A stretch of DNA of 64,000 nt from Symmetrospora coprosmae (GCA_008802785.1 VUYT01000029.1:1-64000), one strand, 5' to 3'; positions 22,866 to 34,835 are shown, counted from the first letter of the stretch. Notes: generated from the letters alone by a model not told the origin. A program made the numbers and translations.

Positions 22866-25800
22866 ATGGCATCGACGTCGTCATCCGCCGTCCCGCGTAC
22901 CTCCACGGACGATGACCGCGCGACTCTGCTCGCCCCGCCAGCGCGCGACGACGACGCAGAGAGCAACACGTCGAGCATCCGCGTCAACCGACGCTATCGC
23001 AACCGCAGGAGCAGCAACATCGAGGACGACGACTTTGACCGGCGCTCCATCATCGACATCCTCAAGCAGCCCCGCCTGCTCACGACGCTCGAGCAGGGCC
23101 TGGTCATCCTCGCCATTGTCCTGCTGTGCCTCGCGGCCATCTTTGGCGGGCTGGCCCTCGGGCTGAAGCACAGAGTGGACGAGGGAGGCGATGACGGCAA
23201 TGGCAATGGCAATGGCGATGGCAGCCATGGAGGGGAAGACACGGGTCCGATATACAGGACGACCACACTCACGACGACGCAGACGCAGACGCAGACGACG
23301 ACTGTGGCGGCGCCTGCCCCGACTGGCCTGCCGCCGCAGGATCCGCCGTCAAAGAATGAGGAGGTCTGCCTCACGCCCACCTGCGTCCAGATCAGCGCAG
23401 CCATACTAGACAGCATCGACGAGTCAGTCGACCCGTGCGAGGACTTCTACCAGTTCGCGAACGGGAACTGGCTCGCGGCGCACCCCATCCCGCCGGAGAA
23501 GGGCCTCTACGGTGCGGCGCAGTGGATTGACCAGCGCAACAAGGACCTGCTGCTCCGCATACTCGGTACACCCATCGACGAGCTGCTCGACCGCCCGGCT
23601 CTGGCGACTTCTGGCGTGACTGAGACCGGCTCAGGCCTCGATAAGGATGAGGAACGCGAGGCCGACAGGAAGAATCTCGTCGACTTGCACACCTTCTACA
23701 GTAGCTGCATGGACGAGGATGCTCTCGACAGGCGGGGAGCAGAGCCCCTACTCGAGGTGGTCAGGGAGGTCATTGCTGCTTGGCACGGCAACCCCGAAGC
23801 TGTCGGCGATGCAGGCGCAGGAAGGAAGCAGGACAGAATCAAGCGCTTGACAGATACGCTTGCATTGCTACACGCCAAGGGTGAGCGGCTCTCGCTCCAT
23901 GGACTACAGCGACGGAAATCGCCCACGCTGACACGCATGCTTGGTCCCTCACAGGCATTGACGCCTTGTTCTCATCCTACACCCAGGGAGACTACCGCAC
24001 CGCACCCGACTCGATGCGGCTCTGGCTCTCTCAGGGCGGGATTGGCCTTCCAAATCCAGAGTACTACGCGGACAAAGCCGTCGAGAAGGTCTACACCGAA
24101 GTCATTCGGAGCGCGCTGTCTAGCGTCTATTCGCAGCTCGACGATGGCAAGCACCTGCTTGACATCGACGATGAAGATTTGTCAATCACAAAGAAGAAGG
24201 GCAAGAAGGGCAAGAAAGGTGGCAAAGGCAAGAGCAAGCACCCTGCGCCTGCTCCCCCTACACACGATTTTTCCGCCATCTTCGACTTTGAGACTCGGCT
24301 CTCGTCTGTCTTCGTCGACAGCGTCACCCTCGAGGATCCCGTACGCGCATACAATGCATACAACCTCAGCGAGCTACAGCACTCTCTCGCGCCGTTCATC
24401 GATTGGTCAGACTATTTCTCCTCCTTCTCCCCGCGTGCGTTTCCCCACCCGGTGATCGTGGACGCTCCGGCCTTTATCGGCAATCTTAGCAAGATCATCG
24501 AGAAGACTAGCGACGAGACATTGGAAGTCTACTTTGTGTGGAAGACGGTGCAGAGCCTCGCGAGTCTGATCGGGCCGCGGGAGCGCGCCAGGAAGGAAGT
24601 CACCCAGCTGCACAACTACCTGGTGAGTCCTGGTCCCGCAGCCGGGTCCTACACACAGGACATCTGTGCCTTACACTTATATGTTCGCAGAGCGGGATCG
24701 ACGAAGGCGTCCGCGGCCGGCGCGAGGACGTCTGCCTCCAGTCACTGCTCGACAACTATGGTTTCTTGATGGGCCGGTACTATGTCCAGCAGGCGTTCAA
24801 CGGCGATGCGAAAGAGTACGCCGAGACCATCATCAAGTCTGCTATTCAGGCATTCAAGGATCGGCTGCAGGAGCTCGACTGGCTGGACGACTCATCACGC
24901 GCGGGTGCCGAGGAGAAGGCGTCGGCCATCGGCATCAAGATTGGCTATCCCACCGCGGCGCCAGATACGCGGTCGGCTGTTGCGCTCAGGCGGCACTACG
25001 CTGGCGTGCCCTCGCCCGCGAAGGGCAGGTACTTTGAGGCCGTCATGGACGTGCGCACGCAGGACGAGCGCCGCAAGTGGCTTGGTGTCGGCAAGGCCCG
25101 CGAAGGGTGGGAGATGGTCCCGACAGAGGTCAATGCGTACTACCAGCCGCAGGCGAACGAGATGGTCTTCCCTGCCGGCATCCTCCAGGCCCCTTACTTC
25201 TCGAAGGACTACCCCGAGTATCTCGGCTTTGGCTCGATGGCTTCGCTTGCTGGACACGAGCTCACTGTGAGTCGCCAAATGAGGAGACATGCACGCTGCG
25301 CGGGCTACACGCTGACGGCCGGGCATGCCGCCAGCACGCCTTTGACTCCGCTGGACGCCAGTTCGACAAGACGGGCAAGCTCACGGACTGGTGGACCAAC
25401 GACACGATTGCGCGGTACAATGACCTGACCGAGTGCATTGTCGAGCAGTACGGAGAGTACTACATGGTTGGCCCCGACGGTCGCAAGTACCACGTGAACG
25501 TGAGTCTTCGCTCTCTCCCAGTTCTTGGTGCTAAGAGATGCAAGCAGCTGACTCGGAGGGAACGACTGAAACTCCCTGTAACTCCATCTGTACGCAGTCG
25601 AGGTTCACGCTCGGCGAGGACATTGCAGACGGAGGAGGCCTCGCGCAAACGTATCGCGCCTGGAGCGACCGCTTCGCTTCCGATCCGAGCGGGGAGAAGC
25701 ACGACAAGTGAGCATGCCCTCTCGCTGATGCGGTTAGTGAAGGGACAAGCGGCTGACGGGGTCTTGTGCTTGTATCACAGCTACATCCTGCCCGGACTGA

Positions 25801-26165
25801 ACTATACGCGCGAACAGCTTTTCTTCATCCAGTTCGCGCGCGGCTGGGCACGGAACATCAAGCCGGCAGAGGCTGTCAGGCGAATCCGGACGGACGAGCA
25901 TTCGCCGACGAAGTTCCGGGGTGGGTACCTGCTTCTAGTCGGGTGTGCAGCAGGATGTCTGAAACTGGCGTTGTTTCTGCATGTCACCGCAGTCATTGGC
26001 CCGCTTAGCAATAGCGAAGAGTTCCAGAAGGCGTTCCAGTGCACAAAGAAGAGCAAGATGAACCGCAAGAATAAGTGCAAGGTGGGTCGCTGCCCGCAAC
26101 GACCGAGCTCGAAGGGGTTGTTGCTGACCTTCTCTGTGACTCTGCGTGTTGGACAGATCTGGTAA
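22866..26165 (+). CDS. M13 family zinc metalloendopeptidase (neprilysin/ECE-like), type II membrane protein
   Basis: The enzyme should cleave peptides on the outside of the cell or in the secretory lumen. A cytosolic N-terminus of about 75 residues is followed by one membrane segment (QGLVILAIVLLCLAAIFGGL) and a Gly/Asn/Asp and Thr-rich stalk. The M13 N-domain starts CEDFYQFANGNWLAAHPIP. The zinc site GHELTHAFD is assembled across an intron (acceptor near 25334), giving HExxH with both histidines and the glutamate. The third ligand motif ExxAD is present as GEDIADGGG, and VNAYYQPQANEMVFPAGILQ matches the substrate-binding block. The last codons give CKIW and stop at 26165, the usual M13 terminus, through a tiny last exon. 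Length is about 920 residues. A Lys-rich insert (KKKGKKGKKGGKGKSK, near 24190-24240) is unusual. The start at 22866 is chosen over the in-frame ATG at 22764. Confidence 0.94.
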
Positions 26166-26804
26166 CGGCTCCAGATAGAAAGAGGGCTGCGGGAAGAAGC
26201 GGCCAGACCGAGCGTATGAAGCGATAGTATAGAGCCGATGTACAGAGATGATTACAGCGTGATCTTAAGCCTGCTGCAAACGGATGAGCCAGTCCGTCTC
26301 AGTAGGCTGTTGGTAGCTTGCACACATGGGCGAGCTGGAACGTAGTAATGTCGACATAGCCGACACTGCGCTTATACTTTGATAGGCCGTGTAAACAATG
26401 ACATCCGTGCTCATGCTCAGGTCCGGCAGAACGCGCTCTCAAGCACACATGTGGTCGAGCTGCAGGGTAGCCTCCGCGTCCGCGTAAAGAGGGTCCCCCT
26501 GCGCGTGCAAGCGCGCACAACACGCGTGGTCATGACGCGTCATGTCTGGGATGTTGTGAGGAATGCGATGATCTCGGGCTGTCCGCCCTCTCCTCCGCTT
26601 ATTTATCTGATCTGATCTGATTGCGCCCTTGATCCCCCGATCGGATCAGGTCGCGTCGGTCTGGCGCCACTTCGGCTGACTGAACGGTGTGGTGCCAGGG
26701 GACTCGAGCGGGTATAAGAAGGGATTCTCAGAGCAATGCTGCTCTCCTCTGCTTCACATCCTTCCCATCCTCTCACCTTATATTCGTCTTCGTCCTCGCT
26801 CAGA
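26166..26804. promoter_or_regulatory. Intergenic region with TATA-like element
   Basis: This 640-base spacer contains a (TGATC)n-like run near 26605-26625 followed by a GATC-rich imperfect palindrome. A GGTATAAGAAGG element near 26710 lies about 95 bases before the next start codon. No gene was seen. Confidence 0.5.
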
Positions 26805-27380
26805 ATGCTCTTCTCCGCCGCTGCACGCTTGACTGTCCGCCGCACCCCTTTGACGCGACCGGCTCGCCCGTTCAGCTCTGGCAGTGTCGGAGTGAGAACA
26901 CCACCATCTCTAGACCGTGCTGCTCATCGCACTGACCTTCTGCCGGTACCTCCTGTTATCAGGCGACAAACGTAGATGGCGTCCGCGCTCGTCAGGTCGA
27001 GCGCGCACCCTGGCTGACTTGCCCTGTTTCACTGGCTGCAGCTCCGCGCACGGCACATTTCGGAATCAGCCTTCAGCCCACTCGAGTTCACTGCCATGAC
27101 GGTACGCATTGTCGAGCATGTCCTTCTGCCTTCACCATCCATCGCTGACCACCTCCATCTCACGCCATGTCACGTGTGGGATACGCCATCCTCAGACCGC
27201 TGCCACCGTCTCAGCCCTGCTCCTCAAGAAGGTCGTGCAGAAGCGTCTGCGGCGGCAAGCTCAGCGCTCAATGGTGCGTTCTCGCTCGCCCCATTCGCTT
27301 GTCGACAAGGCTCTCCCGCGGTGTGGAGATCAGGCGCTGATCGACCTTTCCTTTGCTCCTCGCAGACTTCAGCTGCGTAG
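26805..27380 (+). CDS. Small unrecognised protein with predicted mitochondrial presequence
   Basis: Four exons (26805-26891, 27042-27101, 27196-27273, 27366-27380) are joined by GT-AG introns that all fall in phase 0, giving 79 residues ending in TAG. The first exon reads MLFSAAARLTVRRTPLTRPA and on to RPFSSGSVG, rich in Arg, Ser and Ala without acids, which looks like a cleavable mitochondrial presequence. The rest contains a basic amphipathic stretch, LLLKKVVQKRLRRQAQRSM. A TATA-like element lies about 95 bases upstream. I do not recognise the family. It could be a lineage-specific organellar protein or, less likely, a chance frame. The consistent splice phases and CTGAC branch sites support a real gene. 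Confidence 0.5.
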
Positions 27381-28280
27381 CTTGCAAGGCTCTATCCGTT
27401 ATCGTCCGCACTTCTCCAATCGCACATGGAGTGCCTTACAACTCAGTAGATCTCTCTTAAAAGAGCCTGCTGTCGTTTGGGTGTATCCGACGCCGCTGCT
27501 TGGCCGTCTCTACTTCCGCCCAGACGCGTTCCGCGTTCTTCACATGTAGCTGTATTCCCTAGTCCACACTGGCACCAAGCAGCCTCTCATTCCGTCCTGT
27601 TCTCTCGTGATACCGCTGTGCCACTTTCGACGCCAAAGTGCAGCGAATCGTCCGTCGGTCACGTCCGCGCATGAGTTCCGCGACCCTCTCTGCTGCCTCG
27701 ACGATGATGGCCAGCAAAATCGAGATGAAAGTAGAGACAGGGCTGTGCTCGAGACATACATGTGAGGTAACTCCGTACGCACAAAGTGGACCCGACATCG
27801 GTTGGGGGCTGCCTTGAGCTTTGCGCACAGACCTTTCGGCTCGAGCTCCGGCACCCAGGAATTTCGAGTATACACACCCTCGGACCTTCGCTTCATATGA
27901 CTACCATCGCAAGTCTCTGATTGACCAACGTTCGCACGTAAACCTAGCCAAGGGAATGCCATGTGCGCGTCTGCACCGGCTTTCGCAAATGCATCAGGTG
28001 ACCGCACCACGAGGCGCCTTTGGGCCATCGCTCACTTGATGAGGTGACCTGTTTGGGCATGGTCGAGGCCAGGGCGCCACTGGTCCATTCGCGCGAAGCT
28101 TCGCCCACCGCCCATAAATGAGCTGTCAAGCCCTGCTCTTCTCCTTCTTTCTTCCACTCCCAACTGCCAACTCCCACGTCCCGTTCTCCTCACCTGACCT
28201 CTCCTCCGGCTTCTGCACCGCTCTCCGTCCACTCGCTCTATTCAACGCCTGCACACACCGCCTCTCGCATCCGCTTCATA
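27381..28280. other. Long intergenic region before the GH16 pair
   Basis: About 900 bases hold no recognised gene. A minus-strand open frame of 162 codons (27540-28028) resembles nothing known to me. A CATAAATGA element near 28112 and the C/T-rich tract at 28135-28260 fit the promoter and leader of the first GH16 gene. Confidence 0.45.
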
Positions 28281-29734
28281 ATGAAGTCTAGCACCATCAT
28301 CGCAGCGACCGCCCTGGTGGCGTCCGCGATGGCTGGTTTCACGACCGCAGAGACTGGATCGGGACACCACGACCAGATGCGTCGACAGAACCGACCTGGA
28401 CGCCCCTGCTCTGCAAAGACAGTGACAGTCACAAAGACCGTGACTGCGGGCCAGACCCAGTCTAGCACAGCCGCCTCGGTCGTAACGACGACAAAGGCCC
28501 TCTCAAGTGCATTCGCCAGCAACGCTGCGCCTACCTCGGCAAGCGTCCCCAGTGTCGCCCCAGTCCCTCTGCCCGTCGCAGTTCCCCATGCAAAGGACTG
28601 CAGGTGCGGCTATACGAAGGACGGGAATTACCTCCCCGAGGCGTTCAGCATCGACTTCACCAAATCCAATACCCCCGATGCTATTTCGGCTGCGGGGATG
28701 TATGTCACGTCCACGAGGCAGTGGCAGATTGGCGTACCTGCGCCGGACGGCACCACTGCATACGGAGATGCAAGCAATATCCGTGCAGCCGGAGCAAGCG
28801 GCATCGAGCTCATCGTCCCTGGTGGACAGGCCGGCAACAAGCAGGTCACGGGTGCGGAGATAGCCTTCCAAAACGGCGGGAAAGGCATGTCGAGGCTCTT
28901 TGCAGAGGTAGAGATGCAGATTGACCCGACTCCGGGGTGAGTGCCGTCCTTGCTGCCTGGTCTCTGCGCACGCTGACGCCAGTCTTGTATGCGATGCAGC
29001 ACTTGTCAGTCGATTTTCAGTTTTGCGAAGGATCATGCCAACGCCAAGGATGAACACGACATTGAGATCCTCGGAGCCAGCATCTTCAAGGATGTGCGTC
29101 CTACAGATTGCTGTTCTGCCCGCCGATGCTGACGCTTTCCCTGCCCGCAGAGCCCCGTGGCTCCAAAGGGCATCCAGCTCACTAACCACCCGTCGGACAT
29201 GAACAACTGGGAGTCTGACTACAAGATCGTTGACTTCCCCGCGGACCCGACCACGGCTATGCATAAATACGGCATCAACTGGCAGAGCGGCGAGGGCGCG
29301 AAGGTCACCTACAGCTTTGATGGGCAGAAGCTCGAAGGGCCGACCAAGTTCAGTGAGTGCGAGTATGTTCGCGAATCTCATAACTATAGCTGACTTGCCC
29401 TCATGATATGCAGTCGCCGTCCGCGAGTCCAATGTGGTCAGTCTGGAGCAGATCGCAGCTATGTCCTGGTAGTAGGCTGACCGGACGACTCGGCTTCCAC
29501 AGATCATCAACCACTGGAGCACCACCCATCAGGCCTTCTTCGGAGTATGTCTGCTTGCACGGCCAGCTCTCCATTCCGCAGCACGACTGACGCCCCGCTT
29601 CATTCCTGCAGGCACCCATGCCCGACAAGGATGTCGCTCTCAAGGTCAAGGGTCTCAAGGTCTACTACGCTGGCCCTGGAGTGGGCACCTCGCTCCCGAG
29701 TGGCTGCTCCCAGAGCGACGTCTGCGCCATCTAG
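28281..29734 (+). CDS. Secreted glycoside hydrolase family 16 beta-glucanase, copy 1
   Basis: A GH16 jelly-roll enzyme expected to cut or remodel beta-1,3/1,4-glucan outside the cell. A signal peptide (MKSSTIIAATALVASAMAGF) and a possible RR processing site are followed by a Thr/Ser/Val-rich linker of about 70 residues. The conserved cysteine start DCRCGYTKDG and FSIDFTKSNTPDAISAAGMY lead into the catalytic domain. The catalytic motif DEHDIEILGAS (ExDxE: nucleophile, assisting Asp, acid/base) is intact, followed by YKIVDFPADP and HKYGINWQSGEGAKVTYSFD. The C-terminus ends CSQSDVCAI with no GPI signal. About 380 residues in six exons, with introns after TPG, FKD, TKF, ESNV and FFG. It is the first of a tandem pair with 30296-31402. 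Confidence 0.92.
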
Positions 29735-30295
29735 ACTGGTCTAGGACGGCTTTCGGCCCAGGGCTTGATGTCCAGCGGCTTCCCTTTTGCGCTTTTTGTC
29801 GTTTCTCCATCCTGGCCGGCCAGATGTACCATGCAGCTCGTTCATACCCTCGACAGCCTCTAGCTATCCTGCAAGGCGCTGACTCGTCTTTTCGGTTTCG
29901 CCGTTGCGGCACTTCCCCACGGCGCCTGCCCGGACCATTGGTGACCGCAGAGAGCACGTACCACAAGAGATGGCCTCGTCCCGTAGCGCCAGTTCTCTCG
30001 TCTTTGACGTTTTCATAAGCATCCGCGGTGCCATCTGAGACCGGCATCAACCCGGACACTGCCTTTCACACTGCATGCTTGGCAGACCTCACTGACGCAC
30101 CAGCTCGGCCGTCGGCGAATGTGAATGGGATGACGTGGAAAGATGGGCCGGCGCTGCAGTATGAGACTGACCTCGCGAGCTTGCTTCCTGCCTGTCGCTC
30201 CCCCACGTTCTCTTATCCCTCGTGCGATCGCCTTAGGCCTGCATCCCTTTTCGCACATCCTCTCACTCCTCCTCCTCTCCGAATCACACCCAATC
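29735..30295. other. Spacer between the two GH16 copies
   Basis: About 560 bases separate the tandem copies. The final 60 bases are C/T-rich, as in the leader of copy 1. No gene was seen. Confidence 0.45.
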
Positions 30296-31402
30296 ATGAT
30301 CTACACCCCAGCCGCCTTCCTCTTGCTCCTGACAGTCTCGTCAAGCATCGCCTCTGCTGCATTAGGGCGAGGCCATGGCGCGTTCCTCCGCCGACAAGCT
30401 CAGGATTCGGACTGCAGGTGCGGCTACAGCAAGGACGGCGTCATATTCCCGAAGAGGTTCTCAATCGACTTCACTTCAGCACAGACACCAGAGGCTATCA
30501 CAGCAGCCGGGATGTACGTGACGGATTCTTTCGATTGGCAGGTTGGCGAGGTCGCTCCAGATGGCACGACGGGTGAGCCTCTCACTGAAGGCAGAGAGGC
30601 AGGTCAGATGCTGATGCTGTGCTTTCACCATCAGCCTACGGTCAAGCAAGCAATGTACGGCCTGCCGGTGCAGACGGCATCGCTCTGGTTGTGCCCGGTG
30701 GTCAGGCCGGCAAGCAGCAGGTGACCTGCGGGGAGATTGCCTTTCAGAACGGCGGGCAGGGCATGTCTCGCATCCACACGGAGGTAGAGATGCAGGTCTC
30801 GTCCACACCCGGAACCTGCCAGAGTATCTTCACGTTCGTAGCCGCACCCCAGTCCGGGAAAGACGAGATGGACATCGAGATCTTGGGAGCGTCCCTGATG
30901 AGCAAGTCCGAGGTCGCAGAGGCTGGCGTGCAGCTCACCAACCACGCACCCGATCTTGGCAACGACGAGCGCGACCACAAGATTGTCCCTTTCTCGGTCG
31001 ATCCGTCGATTGGCTTTCACAAGTTTGCCATCACCTGGACTGGTGCTGGAGGCGAAGTCTCGTACGCGATGGACGGCGCCAAGCTAGACAGTCCGAGCGG
31101 TCTCGGTGAGTTGCGATCCAAAGCTTCTGTATGACGCTCAGCTAACGCAGGCTCTCCGCTAGTGGGGGTTCGTGATTCGCACGTCATTCTCGTAAGTTGC
31201 CAGACCTGCTTCTATCGCGCTTAGCTGACATGAGCAACCGCAGAATCATTGGTCGACATCAGATGTCGCATTCATGGGCGCACCGATGCCAGAGCAAGAT
31301 GTCTCGATGAAAGTACGCAATCTCGTCGTGTACTATGCCGAACCAGGAGTCGGGACGGAGCTAGCGGAGGGGTGTCAGGAGTCGGATGTGTGCGCGGTAT
31401 GA
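30296..31402 (+). CDS. Secreted glycoside hydrolase family 16 beta-glucanase, copy 2
   Basis: This is a paralogue of the preceding gene. The signal peptide is MIYTPAAFLLLLTVSSSIAS, followed by a dibasic RRQ site and then directly by DCRCGYSKDGVIFPKRFSID, so the long Thr/Ser linker of copy 1 is absent. The catalytic motif is intact as DEMDIEILGAS. Further matches are GIALVVPGGQAGKQQVTCGE, HKFAITWTGAGGEVSYAMDG and the terminal CQESDVCAV. About 310 residues in four exons. Its intron set differs from copy 1: it has an extra intron after DGTT, lacks those after TPG and after the catalytic motif, and shares the one after the KL-x-GP/SPSG segment. The Asn-rich glycosylation sites are few. The start is the ATG at 30296, giving a clean signal peptide. 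Confidence 0.92.
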
Positions 31403-32073
31403 AAGGCCCAGCCAATCGCTCCGTAGTCGAAGGGACCAGCCTCCAGGATGTACAGTTAGTTGAGTAGGCCTGTGCGTTATAGCTCGCGCGTAGGGCAGAC
31501 GTTCGTTCGCGCGAGACTAGCATTTTCCGCAATGTCTTCTCTGATATACTATTATGTCGTTCGTTGCGTCCTGTCAGCTCGCTCAAGCCCATCCCAAGCT
31601 TCCCCGCACTTTGAAGAATCGAAGGTGGCTAGCGAAACCGCTAGACGTACGCCCCCAGTAGATGCAGAATCCTGAAAGCACCATGGTACTGCTCGCATTG
31701 CCGCCGCAGTCTTGCTGTCCCTCTGACCGGCGGTCTTGCAGATGGCCTTGGGCCAAAAAAATCAGGATGTTCATAGCCGTTTCCGGCTGGTAGAGATTCC
31801 TCTAAGGTGACAAGCACCGAAGAGAGCGTGTGGATTCTGGGAGAAGCCAGCGTGGTTAGTAGGAGCCCTTCGAGGGCGACTGAGGCAGTGTCGACGCACT
31901 TCCCTTTCCGCTTTCTGCCAAACGCCGCCTCCCGGCTCTTCATCTGTAGCGACAATCCCTAGTCCGCTCTACTAAAGCTTCTGCTACACAAAACTGCTCA
32001 AACTGCTTTGCAACTCCTGGACTCTCTGCACCTGCTTGACTCTCTCCCGGTCAGACTGGCACCCACTGCTCGC
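31403..32073. other. Convergent 3' intergenic region
   Basis: About 670 bases lie between the stop of GH16 copy 2 and the stop of the minus-strand acidic-tail gene. I see no gene, repeat or RNA here. Confidence 0.5.
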
Positions 32074-34671
32074 TCAGTCCTCCTCCATCTTGACCTCGTC
32101 CTCGTTGTCCACGTCCGCCATCTTCACCTCGTCCTTGTTGTCAGGACTTCCTACGCCCATCCAGTCCTCTTCCATCTTGACGTTGTCCTTGCTGTCGAGG
32201 TCTCCCATGCGGCTCCAGTCCCACTTGGCTGCGCCCATGTCATCCTCGTCGTCCTCGTCGTCAGAAATCTCGATGACTTCGTGGAACTCGATGACCTCTT
32301 CAATCTGGTCGTCCTCAAGCTCATCCTCCTCCTCCTCACCCTCCAGCTCGAGCTCCTCCAGCTCATCCTCCTCATCCTCCTGGTTACCATCGAGGCTGCC
32401 GTACTTGCCGCCGAAATCGACATCGGAGTCTTCGCCGTTGTCCCCGCTCATGGAAATTATCTCCTCGTCGTCCTTCCCGGAAGCAGACACGAGCCCGACC
32501 CACTCGTCCGAAGAAGCTTCCGATGAGGTGTCACTTGTCATGTGGTGGTAGTCGTCATCGGTCTCAGGCTCGCGCGCCTCCTTCTCGCGCAGCTTCCGTA
32601 TGGCCTCCGCCCGAGCAATGTCCGGTAGCGGTCCGACTGGGAAAAGGGCCGGACCCTCTGGACCTTCCGGGAATGCGCGTCGTGGGTTGGGATAGAGCCG
32701 AGCAATTGCGCTGTGTGTGCCAGAGACGGCCGCTGCAGCCAGAAGCAGATCACACGATTGACACTCCACCGTGCCGCCGTAGTTGAACGTTTGGCCCCAG
32801 TGCGGGGCAAGGGCGATGACGAAAGGCCTGTTGTCGTGAATGAGGTCGAATGTCAAGCCGGCGCACTCGGCCGCTGGCACTTCAAGGAGATCCGGAATGC
32901 CAGTCACGCCCAGCTTCCGCATGTAGGCGATTGTGGCGCAAAAGGTAGACCGGCCGACGCAGACCAGACCGTCGAGCTTAGCGAGAGCACGATCGATGTG
33001 TCGCGCAGCGTTCTTCGAAATCGGCGGGAAACTTGTGACTTGCCCGTTGGCGACCGTCCTCGATTCGTAGTCGAGATACTCCTCGTTCGACCATTTGTTG
33101 TCCCAGACATCGGAGAACAGTGGAAGGTGATCAGCGTTGTAGGGCGTGCCTGTGCAGGAATAAGTAGTACAATCGTCAGCTGCAACATCATTCCCATGTC
33201 GAGCGAGAGACATCCTCCTCACCCGCCAGACGGGCGACGTGGCGGAGCCAGTCTTGGAGGGCGGCTTCACCGCACCCAGAAGGGACAAAACCGCGCTTGC
33301 CCGGAGGGGCGGACCCGCAGAAAGCGACTATAGTCGTGGTAAGGCAAATCAGAACTGGCCCGGCCGCGCAACGATTGCACCAGGAACCTACCACGAGCAG
33401 CTACATCCTTCTCTGTACCAGGAGACAGGAATCCAGTCTTCAGAATGGCATTGGGTCTTCGCTGTATGGAGCCGCCGCCTTGCTGGATGTTGAGGCCGCC
33501 GACAAAGTGAATGAGGAGGGCCTCGGTGGTCTGCACCCTCTCTTTGTTGTTGAGCTGTCGCATCGTCCCGACGCAGAAGACCTGGTGCTGAAGAAGCTCG
33601 AAGGCCTTCCTCATCTTTGCCGAGCGGGTCTACGCCGGATAACTTGTCAGCATTTGGGTCAACGTGCCACGATGAAGGATGGACTCACCTCCTTGACTGT
33701 GGCCCGATAGTAGAGTGAGATCAGGCCTGAGACCTTCGTCCTGCTTGTTCTGAAGTCCTCTGCTGCCCGCTTGAAAACAACACCTTCCGTCCTCCCGGCA
33801 TATATGCTCCTCCTGCCGGGCCGCGAGCTGAGTTTGTTCTTCTTTGACTGCCAACGCGCGAAGTGATTTGCGAGGTACCGATCTACGTGCTCTTCGACCT
33901 TTAGAGGCGCGACGATCGTGCGAACGTAGTAGCCGCCCTTGATGCGATCGGATTTCAAAAAGAATGCCCGCTTGAGCTGTTCCATGCTTGGGTCGGCCTT
34001 GGACAGATAGAGGTCGAGAAGCCCGACGTATGACCTGATATGGAGCTCATCCTTGAGCAGCTCGATGGCTAGCTCGCGGACGTAGAGGTACCCGAGCTCA
34101 TCCCATCGGTCGCGGACAGAGTCGAGAAGGCGCTCGCGAGCATTGAGTTCCGGATCATCATAGTGGATGGGGGCAGGCCTGGTCCTGGCCAGGAACAGGG
34201 AGGAGAAGAGAGGCGCATCGGCAGGCGCATCCTTGCCGGACGAGCCCCGGGAGGGCGACTTGACCTGTCGACGGTATGGCCCGGGAGGCGCAGGCGAAGG
34301 CGACCTGCGTGGAAGCTGGGCGTGACCAAGGCGCGGGCGAGGGAGCGCGGGCAAGTCGAGGCATGCACGTGTCAGCACGCGTCGCGTCAAGCTTGTTGGT
34401 GCGCGCTAATTCAGGGCGGGCGACAAAAGTGACACACCGATACCGGTACCTGGTAGGACGAAGCATCTTGCTGCGGCTGTGCTGCGACCTGGCAAGGAGC
34501 AGGGACAGCAGACGCAGGCCTGTAGCTGGACGGGAGGGTCCACCGGTGTGCATTGAAGTTGAATGACGCGGGCGCCGTTGGAGGCTGGCCGGCGCCGGGG
34601 TCATGGTCGACGGCGCGAGCGAATGCCAGCATGAGCAGCCGCATGAGCAGTATCTTCAGGATGAGTTTCAT
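32074..34671 (-). CDS. Unrecognised protein with signal-like N-terminus, acidic C-terminal tail and SIM-like motif
   Basis: I do not recognise this family. Exon 1 (34450-34671) begins MKLILKILLMRLLMLAFARA, a hydrophobic start that looks like a signal peptide or anchor. It joins in phase to exon 2 (33689-34315), which is helical and charged (RDRWDELGYLYVRELAIELL). Three more exons follow, the last (32074 to about 33149) carrying a well-ordered region (HIDRALAKLDGLVCVGRSTF, FVIALAPHWGQTFNYGG, VECQSCDLLLAAAAV). The last 180 residues are extremely acidic, with VIEISDDEDDEDD, which fits a SUMO-interaction motif, and two copies of a DN-DEVKM repeat at the very end. Total about 755 residues. A hydrophobic N-terminus on a protein with a nuclear-looking tail is contradictory, so the true start could be further inside. 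It is divergent from the gene at 34836 with 164 bases between starts. Confidence 0.65.
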
Positions 34672-34835
34672 CGCGCAGTGCAGCGTTGGGTGTTTCGCCT
34701 GTCAGTTGCGGGAGAGGGAAGGCTGAAGCCGACCAACCAGGAGCCCTCTGGCGCTTCTCCCCCCTCTCCCTCTCCCATCTCTCTCCACTTTTCCCCGACT
34801 GGTTACCTCCAGCAGGACCAGCAGCCTTGACCAGC
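34672..34835. promoter_or_regulatory. Compact bidirectional promoter of the two unrecognised genes
   Basis: Only 164 bases separate the start codons of two divergent unrecognised genes. The central part is a C/T-rich run (CCCCCCTCTCCCTCTCCC-like, 34758-34800). Shared regulation is an inference. Confidence 0.55.

Noticed and set aside
27540-28028. 162-codon minus-strand frame
   Set aside because: It has no recognisable domain, no clear promoter and no introns, in a window where nearly every gene has them. Not enough support for a gene.
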